Below, one piece after another: positions 7,289 to 16,997 of a stretch of DNA of 64,000 nucleotides. Origin of the DNA: WQXF01 sp031552825. Its GTDB lineage: Bacteria > Bacillota > Clostridia > Christensenellales > Aristaeellaceae. The notes under the pieces are model-generated. The model made no database searches. It saw only the letters and a program-made list of their open reading frames with translations, and had not been told where the DNA came from. How positions within the stretch are numbered: the stretch's first letter is position 1; each line of letters begins with the position of its first letter. Both the position numbers and the translations under genes were made by a program. The stretch lies in NCBI GenBank assembly GCA_031552825.1, contig JAVBMD010000016.1, forward strand, positions 1 through 64,000. The letters run 5' to 3'.

Positions 7289-8527
7289 ATGATCCGCGAC
7301 GCCAAGCAAATCATTGAGAAGTCCATTCAGGCTGTGCTGCCGGAGGCGGCGGTGAAAGCGGCTTTACGAGAGTACGCAATCACCGCTCCCTGCCGGGTGG
7401 TCGCCATCGGCAAAGCGGCTTGGCGCATGGCGCAGGCCGCCTGCGAGGTTTTGGGCGATTTGGTAGAATGCGGCGTGGTACTAACCAAGTACCGTCATTC
7501 CCAAGGCGTACTCCCTCGTATGGAAATATTCGAGGCCGGGCATCCGGTACCCGACGAAAACAGCGTGATCGGCACGCAAGCCGTCCTGCAACTGACCGAA
7601 AACCTCACCAAGGAAGACACGGTGCTGTTCTTGGTATCCGGCGGCGGTTCAGCCTTGTTCGAAGTGCCGGCGGACGGGGTTTCGCTGGCGGATCTGGCGC
7701 AAGTAACGAAGGCGCTGTTGGCGTCGGGGGCAGACATCGCGGAAATAAACGCCGTGCGCAAACATTTATCCAAAGTGAAAGGCGGTCTTTTCGCCAAACA
7801 TTGCGCGCCCGCAAAGGTGCGGACGATCGTCCTCAGCGATGTGCTGGGCGACCCGCTGGACAGCATCGCCTCCGGCCCGGCACATCCCGATTCTTCCACC
7901 GTTGCCGACGTGAAGCGGATTTTGGCGAAATACCACTTGGATTTTCCGCCGAACGTTTTATCCGCATTAGTAACGGAAACGCCCAAGACCCTATCAAACG
8001 CAGAAAATAGAATAGCCGGAAACGTTACCGCCCTTTGCGAGGCCGCCGCGAAGGAGGCCGCCTCGCTCGGCTATTCACCGCTCTTGCTCACCACAACGCT
8101 GAGCTGCGAAGCGCGCGAGGCAGGCGCTTTCCTTGCCGCCATCGCGCGGGAAATTCACGCAACCGGCGCGCCTGTAAAGCCTCCCTGCGCCGTTATCCTC
8201 GGCGGGGAAACCGTTGTCCATCTAAAAGGAAACGGCGTCGGAGGGCGCAACCAAGAGCTGGTTGTCAGCGCGATCGAAGGCATTCACGGGCTGCCAAATA
8301 CAGTGCTCTTTTCTGTTGGTTCCGACGGCACCGACGGCCCTACCGACGCGGCGGGCGGCTTAGTCACCGGCGATACCCTCTCAAAATGCGCATCCCTAGT
8401 CCTGAAAGTGGACGATTATCTTCAAAACAACGATGCCTACCATCTTTTGCAAGCCTTGGACGGCCTGCTCATCACCGGCCCCACAGGCACCAATGTCAAC
8501 GATTTGACCCTGCTGCTGGTGCGATAG
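7289..8527 (+). CDS. glycerate 2-kinase (DUF4147/MOFRL family)
   Basis: Phosphorylates D-glycerate to 2-phosphoglycerate in cytoplasmic glycerate/serine or sugar-acid metabolism. The 412-residue protein has the N-terminal DUF4147 domain (GKAAWRMA, VSGGGSALFEVP, NAVRKHLSKVKGG, VLSDVLGDPLDSIASGP) and a C-terminal MOFRL domain (LGGETVVHLKG, GGRNQEL, SDGTDGPTDAAGG). Of two in-frame ATGs I chose 7289, which lies 7 bases after AAGGTGG. Length fits the family. It is a lone metabolic gene among cell-envelope genes and convergent with ftsH. Confidence 0.88.
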   Translation: MIRDAKQIIEKSIQAVLPEAAVKAALREYAITAPCRVVAIGKAAWRMAQAACEVLGDLVECGVVLTKYRHSQGVLPRMEIFEAGHPVPDENSVIGTQAVLQLTENLTKEDTVLFLVSGGGSALFEVPADGVSLADLAQVTKALLASGADIAEINAVRKHLSKVKGGLFAKHCAPAKVRTIVLSDVLGDPLDSIASGPAHPDSSTVADVKRILAKYHLDFPPNVLSALVTETPKTLSNAENRIAGNVTALCEAAAKEAASLGYSPLLLTTTLSCEAREAGAFLAAIAREIHATGAPVKPPCAVILGGETVVHLKGNGVGGRNQELVVSAIEGIHGLPNTVLFSVGSDGTDGPTDAAGGLVTGDTLSKCASLVLKVDDYLQNNDAYHLLQALDGLLITGPTGTNVNDLTLLLVR

Positions 8528-8564
8528 CAGCGTCGGCCATTTGCGGCAAACGAGATAGCGCACC

Positions 8565-10286
8565 TTATGCAGCGTTCACCAGCGACTGAACCTCCTCGCC
8601 GGTAAGCAGCTCCTTTTCTTCCAGCGCATCCGCGATGGCTAACAATTTTTGCCGGTGCTCGCCGAGCAACGCCAGCGTGCGCGCGTACAGCGCCGAAAGC
8701 CGCTCGCGCAGCGTATCCTGCTCCCGCGCACCCATGGGCAGCATCTCGTGCAGCGCGGCGCGCGCCACAGGACCGATGCTCTCCTCCATGCCCCACTCGA
8801 AACACATGCGCGAAACCAGCTCGGTGGCGCGCTGCAAATCGTTAGACGCGCCGGTGGTCACTTGCTCCGCGCCAAAGACCAATTCTTCGCCCGCGCGCCC
8901 GGCCAGCGCAACCGAAATGTTTGCTTCCAGCTCCTCCCGCGTGTGGAACAGGCGATCCGGCGGCACCGCCATGCTGTAGCCCGCCGCGCCCTTGGTGGAT
9001 GGAATGATGGATACCTGTGCAAGCTTGTTTTCGGGCAGCTTGAGCAGCGTCGCCAGCGCATGCCCAGCCTCATGCACGGCGGTAATGCGCCGCTCGCGTG
9101 CGCTGACGCCGCTACGGTCGCCCTTGGACTCACCGACCAGCAGGGTTTGCATGGCACTGTCGATGTCCTGTCGGGTAATGTTTACGGCTTCGCGGCGCGC
9201 AGCCAGAATCGCTGCCTCGTTGAGCATGCTCTCCAGCTTGGCGCCGCTGAAATATACGGTGTTAGCCGCCACGTCGCCCAAGTCAATGCCCTGCGCCAAC
9301 GGCTTGCCCTTGGCATGCACCTGCAGAATGCGCAGCCGCTCTTCGCGCCCCGGCAGGCCTACCTCGATCTGCCGGTCGAACCGCCCGGGACGCAGCAACG
9401 CTTCATCTAGGGTATCCAGCCGGTTAGTAGCCGCCAGCACCACCACGCCCTCGTGGGCGGCAAAGCCGCTCATCTCTGTCAGCAGCGCGTTGAGGGTCTG
9501 TTCACGCTCATCGTTGCCGCCACTATCGCGCTTTTTCCCCAGCGCGTCGATCTCGTCGATGAAGATCACGGCGCGGCCAGCCTTGTGCGCTTTCTTAAAC
9601 AGATCGCGCACCCGGCCCGCGCCGACGCCGACGTATACTTGCACGAAGTCCGATCCGCTCACGGCATAAAACGGCACGCCGGATTCGCCCGCCAACGCGC
9701 GCGCCATTAGCGTTTTGCCGGTGCCGGGCGGTCCATAGAGCAATACGCCGTGCGGAATGCGCGCACCATAGGCCGCGTATTTTTCCGGATATTTTATGAA
9801 ATCCACGAGACCGCGCAAGCTATCGCGCGCCTCGTCATTGGCAGCGACATCCTCAAAGGTAAGATCAGGCACCGCCGCCACCTCAGCGCTTTCCATCGCG
9901 CTGTATTTCGCCATGCCCGCCTTGGCCTTGCCCGATTGCTTTAAGCCGAAGAACAGCACCGCCGCGAGCAGCCCGATCCCGACGATGGCCGGTATCGGCT
10001 GGCTTGCCGCTTCCCCTACCGCGACGCCTTGACCGAGCAGATATTCCTTATAGCCCTCGCGGCGCGGATTCTCGGTACGGAAGCGCCATCCGTCGCGCGC
10101 CACGACCTCCATCGTCGCGGAATCGCCCAACGTCAGCGAGGCGATCTCGCCCTGCTCCACCATGCGGGAAAATTCCTTGTAGGGGACGGTAGGCAACGGC
10201 TGCCAATACAGTACGGCGGCGGTGATTAGCAGCGCCGCCGCCAGCAACACCCTGCCGGTGAATTTCCATTTTGCGGCCTTGGTCAT
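8565..10286 (-). CDS. ftsH: ATP-dependent zinc metalloprotease FtsH
   Basis: Membrane-anchored AAA+ protease that extracts and degrades membrane and cytosolic proteins as a hexamer. The 573-residue protein has two N-terminal membrane segments (about 11-29 and 97-115) flanking an extracytoplasmic domain. Walker A is GPPGTGKT (185-192), Walker B IFIDE (241-245), the second region of homology ATNRLDTLDEALLRPGRFDR, and the zinc site HEAGH (405-409), with the third ligand probably the Asp of ASNDLQRAT. The start at ATG 10286 has AGGTGG upstream; an in-frame extension to 10340 lacks one. Somewhat shorter than the usual 600-650 residues. Promoter at 10330-10358. Confidence 0.93.
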   Translation of the reverse strand: MTKAAKWKFTGRVLLAAALLITAAVLYWQPLPTVPYKEFSRMVEQGEIASLTLGDSATMEVVARDGWRFRTENPRREGYKEYLLGQGVAVGEAASQPIPAIVGIGLLAAVLFFGLKQSGKAKAGMAKYSAMESAEVAAVPDLTFEDVAANDEARDSLRGLVDFIKYPEKYAAYGARIPHGVLLYGPPGTGKTLMARALAGESGVPFYAVSGSDFVQVYVGVGAGRVRDLFKKAHKAGRAVIFIDEIDALGKKRDSGGNDEREQTLNALLTEMSGFAAHEGVVVLAATNRLDTLDEALLRPGRFDRQIEVGLPGREERLRILQVHAKGKPLAQGIDLGDVAANTVYFSGAKLESMLNEAAILAARREAVNITRQDIDSAMQTLLVGESKGDRSGVSARERRITAVHEAGHALATLLKLPENKLAQVSIIPSTKGAAGYSMAVPPDRLFHTREELEANISVALAGRAGEELVFGAEQVTTGASNDLQRATELVSRMCFEWGMEESIGPVARAALHEMLPMGAREQDTLRERLSALYARTLALLGEHRQKLLAIADALEEKELLTGEEVQSLVNAA

Positions 10287-10329
10287 CCTTACCACCTCGA
10301 TATGATAATATAATGATTTGTATGCGCAC

Positions 10330-10358
10330 AGTATACGCATATTCGCCCGCGCTGTCTA
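10330..10358 (-). promoter_or_regulatory. sigma-A-type promoter of ftsH
   Basis: Minus strand TAGACA, 17 bases, TATACT, about 45 bases upstream of the ftsH start, in the divergent region shared with the class A PBP gene. Confidence 0.45.
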
Positions 10359-10461
10359 TGACCAAATACTGTCTTATATCGCCGCGCGTGTTTCGCTTGC
10401 CGCGCGGACACACTACGATCGATCCGCACAAAGCATCGTTTTAAAGGAGGAATTTCGCCGC

Positions 10462-12900
10462 ATGAGCGATGATGCAAAACCAAAGGAGAAGCGAAGCGGC
10501 CGCGTGTGGCGATGGGTCCGCCGGAGCGCGCTAGCCCTGCTCGCATTGGTCGTCGTGCTGGGCGTTTGGGCCTTTTTTGCATGGGATGTGATGCATTGGC
10601 AGCGCATCGATCCCAACAAAATCACCAACCTGCAGCAGACCACCTTGCTCTACGATAAGGAAGGCGCGTTGATGACCACGGTGCGCGGCACCGAAAACCG
10701 CACCGTCGTGCCGCTGGATCGCGTACCGATGCATGTGCGCAATGCCTTCCTCGCCGCCGAAGATTTGCGTTTTTACAAGCACCCGGGCATCGACCCGGTG
10801 CGCATCGGCGGCGCGGTCATGAGCAACTTCCGGTCAAAATCCTACGGCGAGGGCGCTTCCACCATTACACAGCAGCTGGTAAAGCTTTCTCACCTCACAG
10901 AGGAAAAGACGCTTCGCCGCAAGTTAGAGGAAGCTTGGCTCGCCTTGCAGCTGGAGCACGATTACTCCAAGGATCAAATCCTGGAGATGTATCTGAACTT
11001 TATCAACTTTGGCAGCGGCGCATACGGATTGCAGGCCGCCGCGCAGACCTACTTTGGCGTCAACGTGGAAGATCTGACCCTGTTACAAGGCACAGCCTTG
11101 GCCGCCACCATCAAGGCGCCTTCGGCCTTTGCCCCGCGCGCCCATCCCGACGCCAACCGCGCGCGGCGCGAGTACATCATCAACACGATGCTCACCGAGG
11201 GCATGATCGACGAAGCGACCGCTACCGAGACCAAGGCAGCAACCTTGGAAACGCGCGCCTACGAGGAGCCGGTGGTTCACTACGGGTGGTTTGTTGATGA
11301 AACGCTCAATGAGGCACAGCGGTTGCTGGCGCTCTCACCCGAAGACGTGCTGGGCAGCGGCCACCGCATCTATACCACGATGGATACCCGTTTGCAGGAT
11401 ATCGCCGACAACATCTTCGCGCAGAAGAAGTATTTCCCCGGCAATGCCCGCGACGGCGTTCTCGCGCAAAGCGCGATGACCGTGGTGGATGTACACACCG
11501 GCGCGTTGCGCGCCGTGGAGGGCGGGCGCAGCTACTCGGTGCGGCGCGGACTTAACCGCGCGACCGCCGCGCGGCGTTCCCCCGGCTCGGCGATCAAACC
11601 GCTGGCCGTGTACGGCCCGGCGTTGGAAAAGGGATACGCCACCGCCAGCGTGCTGCTCGACGAGTTCGGCGATTTTAACGGTTATCAGCCTAAGAACGTC
11701 GGCAACCTCTACTACGGCCGCGTCACCATGCGCTATGCGCTGACCCGCTCGCTCAACGTCTCGACGGTGCGCCTGCTCAAAGAGGTCGGCATCGCCAACT
11801 CACGCGCCTATCTTGAGAAAATGGGGATTCAGCTCGACAAAAACGACCAAAACCTTTCCATCGCGCTGGGTTCGCTGACCAATGGCGTGACGCCGCTGGA
11901 GATGTCCGCCGCCTATTCCGCCTTTGCAAACGGCGGCACCTACAACAGGCCGTACCTGATCGAGCGCATCGTAGACAGCGCGGGCAATACCGTCTACGAG
12001 CATCAGGCCGAAGGAAAGCGCGTGATCTCCGAGCAGAATGCCTACCTGATGACCTCCATGCTGCAAAGCGTAGCTACCAGCGGCACCGCCTCGCGCCTCA
12101 ACGCCACCGGACAGCAGGTCGCCGCCAAAACCGGCACCAACTCCCTCACCTCCGGCGGCAACCGCGATGTATGGATCGCCTCCTTCACGCCGGATTTGGC
12201 GGTGACGGTATGGATGGGCTTCGACAATACCGACAACGCGCACAAGATCGCCAGCGGTTCCACCGGCGGCAACTTGCCCGCCGGGGTGGCGACGGCTTTC
12301 TATCAGGCGGCGTACAAGGGGCAGAAGAAGCCTACATTCAAGCAACCCAAGGGGCTGGTGTGGCTGGACATCGATAAACAGTCCATCGCCGTGCGCGGCT
12401 ACCCGATGCTCGCCTCCAAGATGACGCCAAAAGCCTACCGCTACAGCGAAGTGTTTTTAGAGAACAATCACCCGACGCAGTACAGCGATGTGTGGCAGGC
12501 GCCCAGCGCCGTCAACTCCTTCCACATTGACTATACCGCCAGCGGCCAGCCGATCCTGATCTTTCAACCCAACGAGGCCGCCAAGTACCGCATCCAGCGC
12601 GATAGCGTAGGCGAATCCATCGTGCTGACCGAGATGGCAGGAAACGGCGGCGAAACACTGCGCTACACCGATGAGAACGCGCGCGCAGGCATCTCCTATA
12701 CCTACCGCATCACGCCGGTGCACGATGTACTGCTCGGCGAGGGCATCCTGCTCGAGGGGCAGCAGGCGGTGCAGATCGCGCAGGTGCGTTCCGCATCGGC
12801 CGCGCAGCCGGGATTAATCGGCGGCCTCGCGGAGTTCTTCGCACCGCCCAAGGAAGAGGAGCCTGAACCGCCGCAGGAAGAAGCTTCGATGTTCTGGTAA
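10462..12900 (+). CDS. class A penicillin-binding protein (PBP1A type)
   Basis: Bifunctional peptidoglycan glycosyltransferase and DD-transpeptidase. The 812-residue protein has a cytoplasmic basic tail, a membrane anchor (about 22-41), and a GT51 domain with the catalytic Glu in AAEDLRFYKHPG (E100) and GASTITQQLVK (131-141). The transpeptidase has SAIK (S376, K379), SLN (430-432) and KTGT (556-559). The last 150 residues or so form an extra C-terminal domain ending in an acidic Pro/Glu tail. Start chosen at ATG 10462, after AAAGGAGG; the frame is open upstream without a binding site. Terminator at 12915-12959. Confidence 0.93.
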   Translation: MSDDAKPKEKRSGRVWRWVRRSALALLALVVVLGVWAFFAWDVMHWQRIDPNKITNLQQTTLLYDKEGALMTTVRGTENRTVVPLDRVPMHVRNAFLAAEDLRFYKHPGIDPVRIGGAVMSNFRSKSYGEGASTITQQLVKLSHLTEEKTLRRKLEEAWLALQLEHDYSKDQILEMYLNFINFGSGAYGLQAAAQTYFGVNVEDLTLLQGTALAATIKAPSAFAPRAHPDANRARREYIINTMLTEGMIDEATATETKAATLETRAYEEPVVHYGWFVDETLNEAQRLLALSPEDVLGSGHRIYTTMDTRLQDIADNIFAQKKYFPGNARDGVLAQSAMTVVDVHTGALRAVEGGRSYSVRRGLNRATAARRSPGSAIKPLAVYGPALEKGYATASVLLDEFGDFNGYQPKNVGNLYYGRVTMRYALTRSLNVSTVRLLKEVGIANSRAYLEKMGIQLDKNDQNLSIALGSLTNGVTPLEMSAAYSAFANGGTYNRPYLIERIVDSAGNTVYEHQAEGKRVISEQNAYLMTSMLQSVATSGTASRLNATGQQVAAKTGTNSLTSGGNRDVWIASFTPDLAVTVWMGFDNTDNAHKIASGSTGGNLPAGVATAFYQAAYKGQKKPTFKQPKGLVWLDIDKQSIAVRGYPMLASKMTPKAYRYSEVFLENNHPTQYSDVWQAPSAVNSFHIDYTASGQPILIFQPNEAAKYRIQRDSVGESIVLTEMAGNGGETLRYTDENARAGISYTYRITPVHDVLLGEGILLEGQQAVQIAQVRSASAAQPGLIGGLAEFFAPPKEEEPEPPQEEASMFW

Positions 12901-12914
12901 ACTGCCGATCCTCC

Positions 12915-12959
12915 TTGCGCCGCGGGAGCCAACGTGCTTCCGCGGCGCAAATTTCTTTT
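12915..12959 (+). terminator. intrinsic terminator after the class A PBP gene
   Basis: Long GC stem, TTGCGCCGCGG (12915-12925) with CCGCGGCGCAA (12940-12950), followed by ATTTCTTTT. Confidence 0.8.
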
Positions 12960-13069
12960 GTTTCGAAGTTCAAAGCTTGATTTTTGATCTTCAAAGTAGT
13001 ATCCTTTTGTATGGTTCTCGGGGAAACATCTTCCGCCCAGAACACATTTCTTTTATTAGGAGTCATTGT

Positions 13070-15463
13070 ATGCAAGAGACAAAGCCTTTCCCCCAAACCG
13101 CGAGGCCTCCCAGAAAACGCTGGAAAAAGGTCCTGTTCTACAGCATGTGTACGCTACTCTTGCTGGTGCTGGTGGCGGTGGGCATCGCCACCTCCCTATT
13201 GCGGCAAGGGTTGCCCAAGCTATCGGGTGAGTTGGCGGTATCCGGCCTCACGGCGCAAGTCACCATCACCCGCGATGCCGAGGGCGTACCGCACATCGAG
13301 GCGCAAAACAAGCTCGACCTGTTCTTCGCGCAAGGTTATGTTCACGCGCAGGATCGCCTGTTTCAGATGGATCTTTCGCGCCGTCAGGCTTCCGGCCGCC
13401 TCAGCGAGGTGCTCGGCGAGATGGCAGTGGAAACCGACAAGGCGTTCCGCACGCTGGGCTTGCGCCGCGCGGCAGAGGCCTCTTGGCCGACCTATTCGCC
13501 GGAGGGCGCCGAGCTGCTGGAAGCCTATGCTGCCGGTGTCAACGCCTACATCGCGCAGAATGAGAAAAACCTTTCGCCGGAGTTTCTGCTGGTCGGCTAC
13601 AAGCCGGAGCCTTGGACGCCGGTCGACAGCCTCACCATCGGCAAATACATGGCTCACGATCTGGGCGGGCATTGGGAAAGCCAAGCCTTCCGGCAATACT
13701 TGCTGGAAAACTTCTCCGAGGACGAGGCGCGCGAGTTGTTCCCCGATAACACCTATCCAACTGGCGCGCCGCTCATCATCCCCGACTCGGCCAGCATCGC
13801 AGATCGGTTCATCAGCGTTGCCGACGCGAAGCCCGATGAGTGGAACGGCAGCAACAACTGGGTTTTGTCCGGCAGCAAAACCGATACCGGCAAACCTATG
13901 CTGGCAAACGATCCGCACCTGTCCATCGCTTCGCCCTCGATTTGGTATCAGATGCACCTGAAGGCCGAGGACATGAACGTAAGCGGTGTCATCTTCGCCG
14001 GCGCGCCGGGCATCATCATCGGTCACAACGATTCTATCGCTTGGGGCGTCACCAATACCGGCCCCGACGTGCAGGATCTGTTCATCGAAAGGCTCAACCC
14101 CGATAACCCCAAGCAGTACCTCTATAAGGGCGAATGGCTGGATGCCGAGATCGTGCAGGAGCCGATCCTCGTCAAGGGCGGCCACGTAGAGCCCTTTGAG
14201 GTGATGGTAACGCGCCACGGCCCGATCATCTCCGAGCTGGCCAAGGCCAAGGAGGAGCACACCGCCTACGCGCTGCAATGGACGGCGCTGCAACCCAGCC
14301 GAGAGCTGGAGGGCATGTTTGCCTTGGACGTCGCCACCGATTGGAACAGCTTCGAGAAGGCGCTGCTCAAGTTCGAAGCGCCGACGCAGAACTTTGTGTT
14401 CGCCTGTCAGGACGGCACCATTGCCTACAAGGCCAACGGCAAGATTCCGATTCGCGCAAACGGCGGCACCGGGCTGCTGCCGGTTCCCGGCTGGGATGGC
14501 GAGCATGAGTGGATCGGCTACATCCCCTTTGACGAACTACCCCGCGTGGTCAACCCGCCCGCCGGATACGTCGCCACCGCCAACCACAAGGTCATCGGCG
14601 ACGACTACCCTTATCACATCAGCCACGACTGGGCATCGCCCTATCGCCAGCAGCGCATCGTGCAGGTGCTCGAAAGCAAGGAAAAGCTCTCTGCCGACGA
14701 CCTGCGCACGTTGCAAGGCGACGTGCTGGATCTGCATGCCGAGGAGATGCTGCCGATTTTCGAGCAGGCATTGAGCAGCGCCGAGTTGACCGATCGCCAG
14801 CAGAAGGCGCTGGAATCGCTGCGCGGCTGGGATCGCCAATTCACCGCCGAGCAGGGCGCGCCGCTAATTTTCGCCCTATGGTACGATCATATCGGCGATG
14901 TGATTTTCGAAGATCGCATCTCTGAGGAAGCTTCCAAGCTATTCCAAGGCCGTGGTTATACCGTGGACGGCCTGCTGCGCAACGAGGCCAGCGGCAAACC
15001 CTCCAAGTGGATCGCCGCCAAAGGTGGCATGCAGGCGGTACTGACCACCGCGCTGGATCGCGCGCTGGATCAGATCGAATCCGCGCAGGGCAAGAACATG
15101 TCCAAATGGAGCTGGGGCGCTTTCCATCAGGTGAGCTTCAAACATCCGCTCTCCAGCCAAGCGATTCTGGCGCAGCTCTTCAACCGCGAAGGCGGCAAGC
15201 CTTCCCCGGGTACCAACACCACGGTGCGCGCCGCCAGCTGGAACAAGAGCGGCCTCAACAACCACGGCGCAAGCTGGCGCTATGTGCGCGACTTTTCGCA
15301 GCCGGATTACGCATGGCAGATCGTCGCCCCCGGCCAGAGCGGCCACCCGCTCAGCCCCTACTACCACAAGCAGTTTGATCGCTGGATCGAAGGTGAGCAG
15401 TATCAAACCTTCGTCACCGGCTACAGCGGAAAAACGCTGACGCTTAAACCAACCGGGAAATAA
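13070..15463 (+). CDS. penicillin acylase family (S45) N-terminal nucleophile hydrolase
   Basis: Self-processing amidohydrolase of the penicillin/cephalosporin/AHL acylase family; the substrate here is unknown. The 797-residue protein has an N-terminal membrane anchor (about 20-42). The alpha chain carries the family start VTITRDAEGVPHIEA and AQGYVHAQDRLFQMD. The autocleavage site NGSNNW makes S261 the nucleophile of the beta chain, followed by GKPMLANDPHL. Start at ATG 13070 with AGGAG upstream; the frame is open to 12977 without a binding site. It follows a penicillin-binding protein gene, but a terminator separates them. Clear assignment to family, no support for a specific substrate. Confidence 0.9.
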   Translation: MQETKPFPQTARPPRKRWKKVLFYSMCTLLLLVLVAVGIATSLLRQGLPKLSGELAVSGLTAQVTITRDAEGVPHIEAQNKLDLFFAQGYVHAQDRLFQMDLSRRQASGRLSEVLGEMAVETDKAFRTLGLRRAAEASWPTYSPEGAELLEAYAAGVNAYIAQNEKNLSPEFLLVGYKPEPWTPVDSLTIGKYMAHDLGGHWESQAFRQYLLENFSEDEARELFPDNTYPTGAPLIIPDSASIADRFISVADAKPDEWNGSNNWVLSGSKTDTGKPMLANDPHLSIASPSIWYQMHLKAEDMNVSGVIFAGAPGIIIGHNDSIAWGVTNTGPDVQDLFIERLNPDNPKQYLYKGEWLDAEIVQEPILVKGGHVEPFEVMVTRHGPIISELAKAKEEHTAYALQWTALQPSRELEGMFALDVATDWNSFEKALLKFEAPTQNFVFACQDGTIAYKANGKIPIRANGGTGLLPVPGWDGEHEWIGYIPFDELPRVVNPPAGYVATANHKVIGDDYPYHISHDWASPYRQQRIVQVLESKEKLSADDLRTLQGDVLDLHAEEMLPIFEQALSSAELTDRQQKALESLRGWDRQFTAEQGAPLIFALWYDHIGDVIFEDRISEEASKLFQGRGYTVDGLLRNEASGKPSKWIAAKGGMQAVLTTALDRALDQIESAQGKNMSKWSWGAFHQVSFKHPLSSQAILAQLFNREGGKPSPGTNTTVRAASWNKSGLNNHGASWRYVRDFSQPDYAWQIVAPGQSGHPLSPYYHKQFDRWIEGEQYQTFVTGYSGKTLTLKPTGK

Positions 15464-15470
15464 CCGGCAC

Positions 15471-15514
15471 AAAGAAATCCCTGCCCTCGCGGTTGCGGCG
15501 GCAGGGATTTCTTT
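15471..15514. terminator. bidirectional terminator between the acylase gene and ftsZ
   Basis: Stem AAAGAAATCCCTGCC with GGCAGGGATTTCTTT around a 14-base loop. The outer arms are A-rich on the left and T-rich on the right, so it can end both convergent transcripts. Confidence 0.75.
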
Positions 15515-15553
15515 ATTGCTGAATTCGTTCTTTCAGAATTGATTCTTGCGGAA

Positions 15554-16960
15554 TTACTTCTTGGGCGGGCGGCGCAAGAAGGCCGGCACATCCGGCGTAA
15601 ATCCGCCGTGATCGTCTTCCTCCGGTTCCGGAGCCGCTTGGGCAAAGGGTGACTGCTGCGCATAAGGCGATTGCTGCGCATAGGGCGATTGCGATACCGG
15701 CGGCATGGTATGTTGCTGCGGCGCATTCTGGAACGGCGATGTGCGCGGCGGCGGCGTGCGGCCGCTGTTAATGAAGGAGGGCAGCTCGTTCTCCATCGGC
15801 GTAGGTTGCATGCCCGGTTCCTGCGCCGGGTAGGGCTCGATAACCGGGTTGTAGGTAGAATCATAACGCGAGAAGGATGCCGGAGGCGGCGTGGGCGTCG
15901 GCTCTTCCGCTTGGTAAGACGGCGCAAGGGGCGCCGAAGCAAACGGCGACTGCGAGGGCGGATAGTTCACGCGATCACGTTTAACCGGACCTTTGACCGG
16001 GAACGGCGTTTTCTCAAAGCCGGTGGCGATGACAGTGATGCGCACCTCGTCGTGTAGGCTCTCATCGATGCCCGCGCCGAAGATGATGTTGGCCTCGCCA
16101 TCGGCGGCCTGCATAACCAACTGAGCCGCTTCGTTGATGTCGATGATGCTCATATCCTCGCCGCCGGTGATGTTCATCAGCACGGCGCGCGCACCGTCGA
16201 TGGAGGTTTCCAGCATCGGGCTGGAGATAGCGTTCTTGGCGGCGTCGACCATGCGGCTCTCGCCCTTGCCCACACCGATGCCCATATGCGCCATACCGCC
16301 CGATTCCATCACAGTCTTGACGTCGGCAAAGTCCAAGTTAATCAGCGCCGGTACGGCGATCAAATCGGAGATGCCCTGAATACCTTGGCGCAGCACGTCG
16401 TCGGCGATTTGGAAGGCTTCGAGCATCGTGGTGCCCTTGGTCGCCACCTGCAAGAGGCGATCGTTAGGAATCACTACCAGCGTATCGACGCGCTGCTTGA
16501 GTTCGGCGATGCCAGACTCCGCATTCTTCATGCGCTGCTTGCCCTCGAACAGGAAGGGCTTGGTGACCACGCCGATGGTCAGGCAGCCGAGGTCGCGGGC
16601 AATCTCCGCCACGATCGGCGCCGCGCCAGTGCCGGTGCCGCCGCCCATTCCCGCGGTAACAAACACTAGATCGGCGCCCTTGAGCACCTGCGCGATCTCC
16701 TCGCGGCTTTCTTCCGCGGCGCGGCGGCCGATATCAGGTACCGCACCCGCGCCGAGCCCTTTGGTTAGCTTTTCGCCGATTTGCAATTTATATTGTGCGC
16801 GGGACAACAGCAGCGCCTGCTTGTCCGTATTGACGGAAACAAACTCCACGCCACGCAACCCGGCATCCACCATTCGGTTCACGGCGTTGTTGCCGGCGCC
16901 ACCGCAGCCGACCACCCGGATTGTCGCATACGAACTCTGTTCCACTTCAAATTCCAGCAC
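15554..16960 (-). CDS. ftsZ: cell division tubulin homologue FtsZ
   Basis: GTP-dependent ring-forming protein of the division site. The 468-residue protein has the tubulin signature GGGTGTG (106-112), the T7-loop region NLDFADVKTVM, and the C-terminal peptide TPDVPAFLRR that binds FtsA. The Pro/Gln/Ser linker between core and tail is long (about residues 330-450) and includes tandem SPYAQQ units encoded by 18-base repeats near 15650-15700. The protein is therefore longer than the usual 350-400 residues. Last gene of the dcw cluster, 37 bases after ftsA and sharing its promoter. Confidence 0.96.
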   Translation of the reverse strand: MLEFEVEQSSYATIRVVGCGGAGNNAVNRMVDAGLRGVEFVSVNTDKQALLLSRAQYKLQIGEKLTKGLGAGAVPDIGRRAAEESREEIAQVLKGADLVFVTAGMGGGTGTGAAPIVAEIARDLGCLTIGVVTKPFLFEGKQRMKNAESGIAELKQRVDTLVVIPNDRLLQVATKGTTMLEAFQIADDVLRQGIQGISDLIAVPALINLDFADVKTVMESGGMAHMGIGVGKGESRMVDAAKNAISSPMLETSIDGARAVLMNITGGEDMSIIDINEAAQLVMQAADGEANIIFGAGIDESLHDEVRITVIATGFEKTPFPVKGPVKRDRVNYPPSQSPFASAPLAPSYQAEEPTPTPPPASFSRYDSTYNPVIEPYPAQEPGMQPTPMENELPSFINSGRTPPPRTSPFQNAPQQHTMPPVSQSPYAQQSPYAQQSPFAQAAPEPEEDDHGGFTPDVPAFLRRPPKK

Positions 16961-16997
16961 AGAACGTCCCCCTTTTTCGCCTGAGAAACTTATGTTC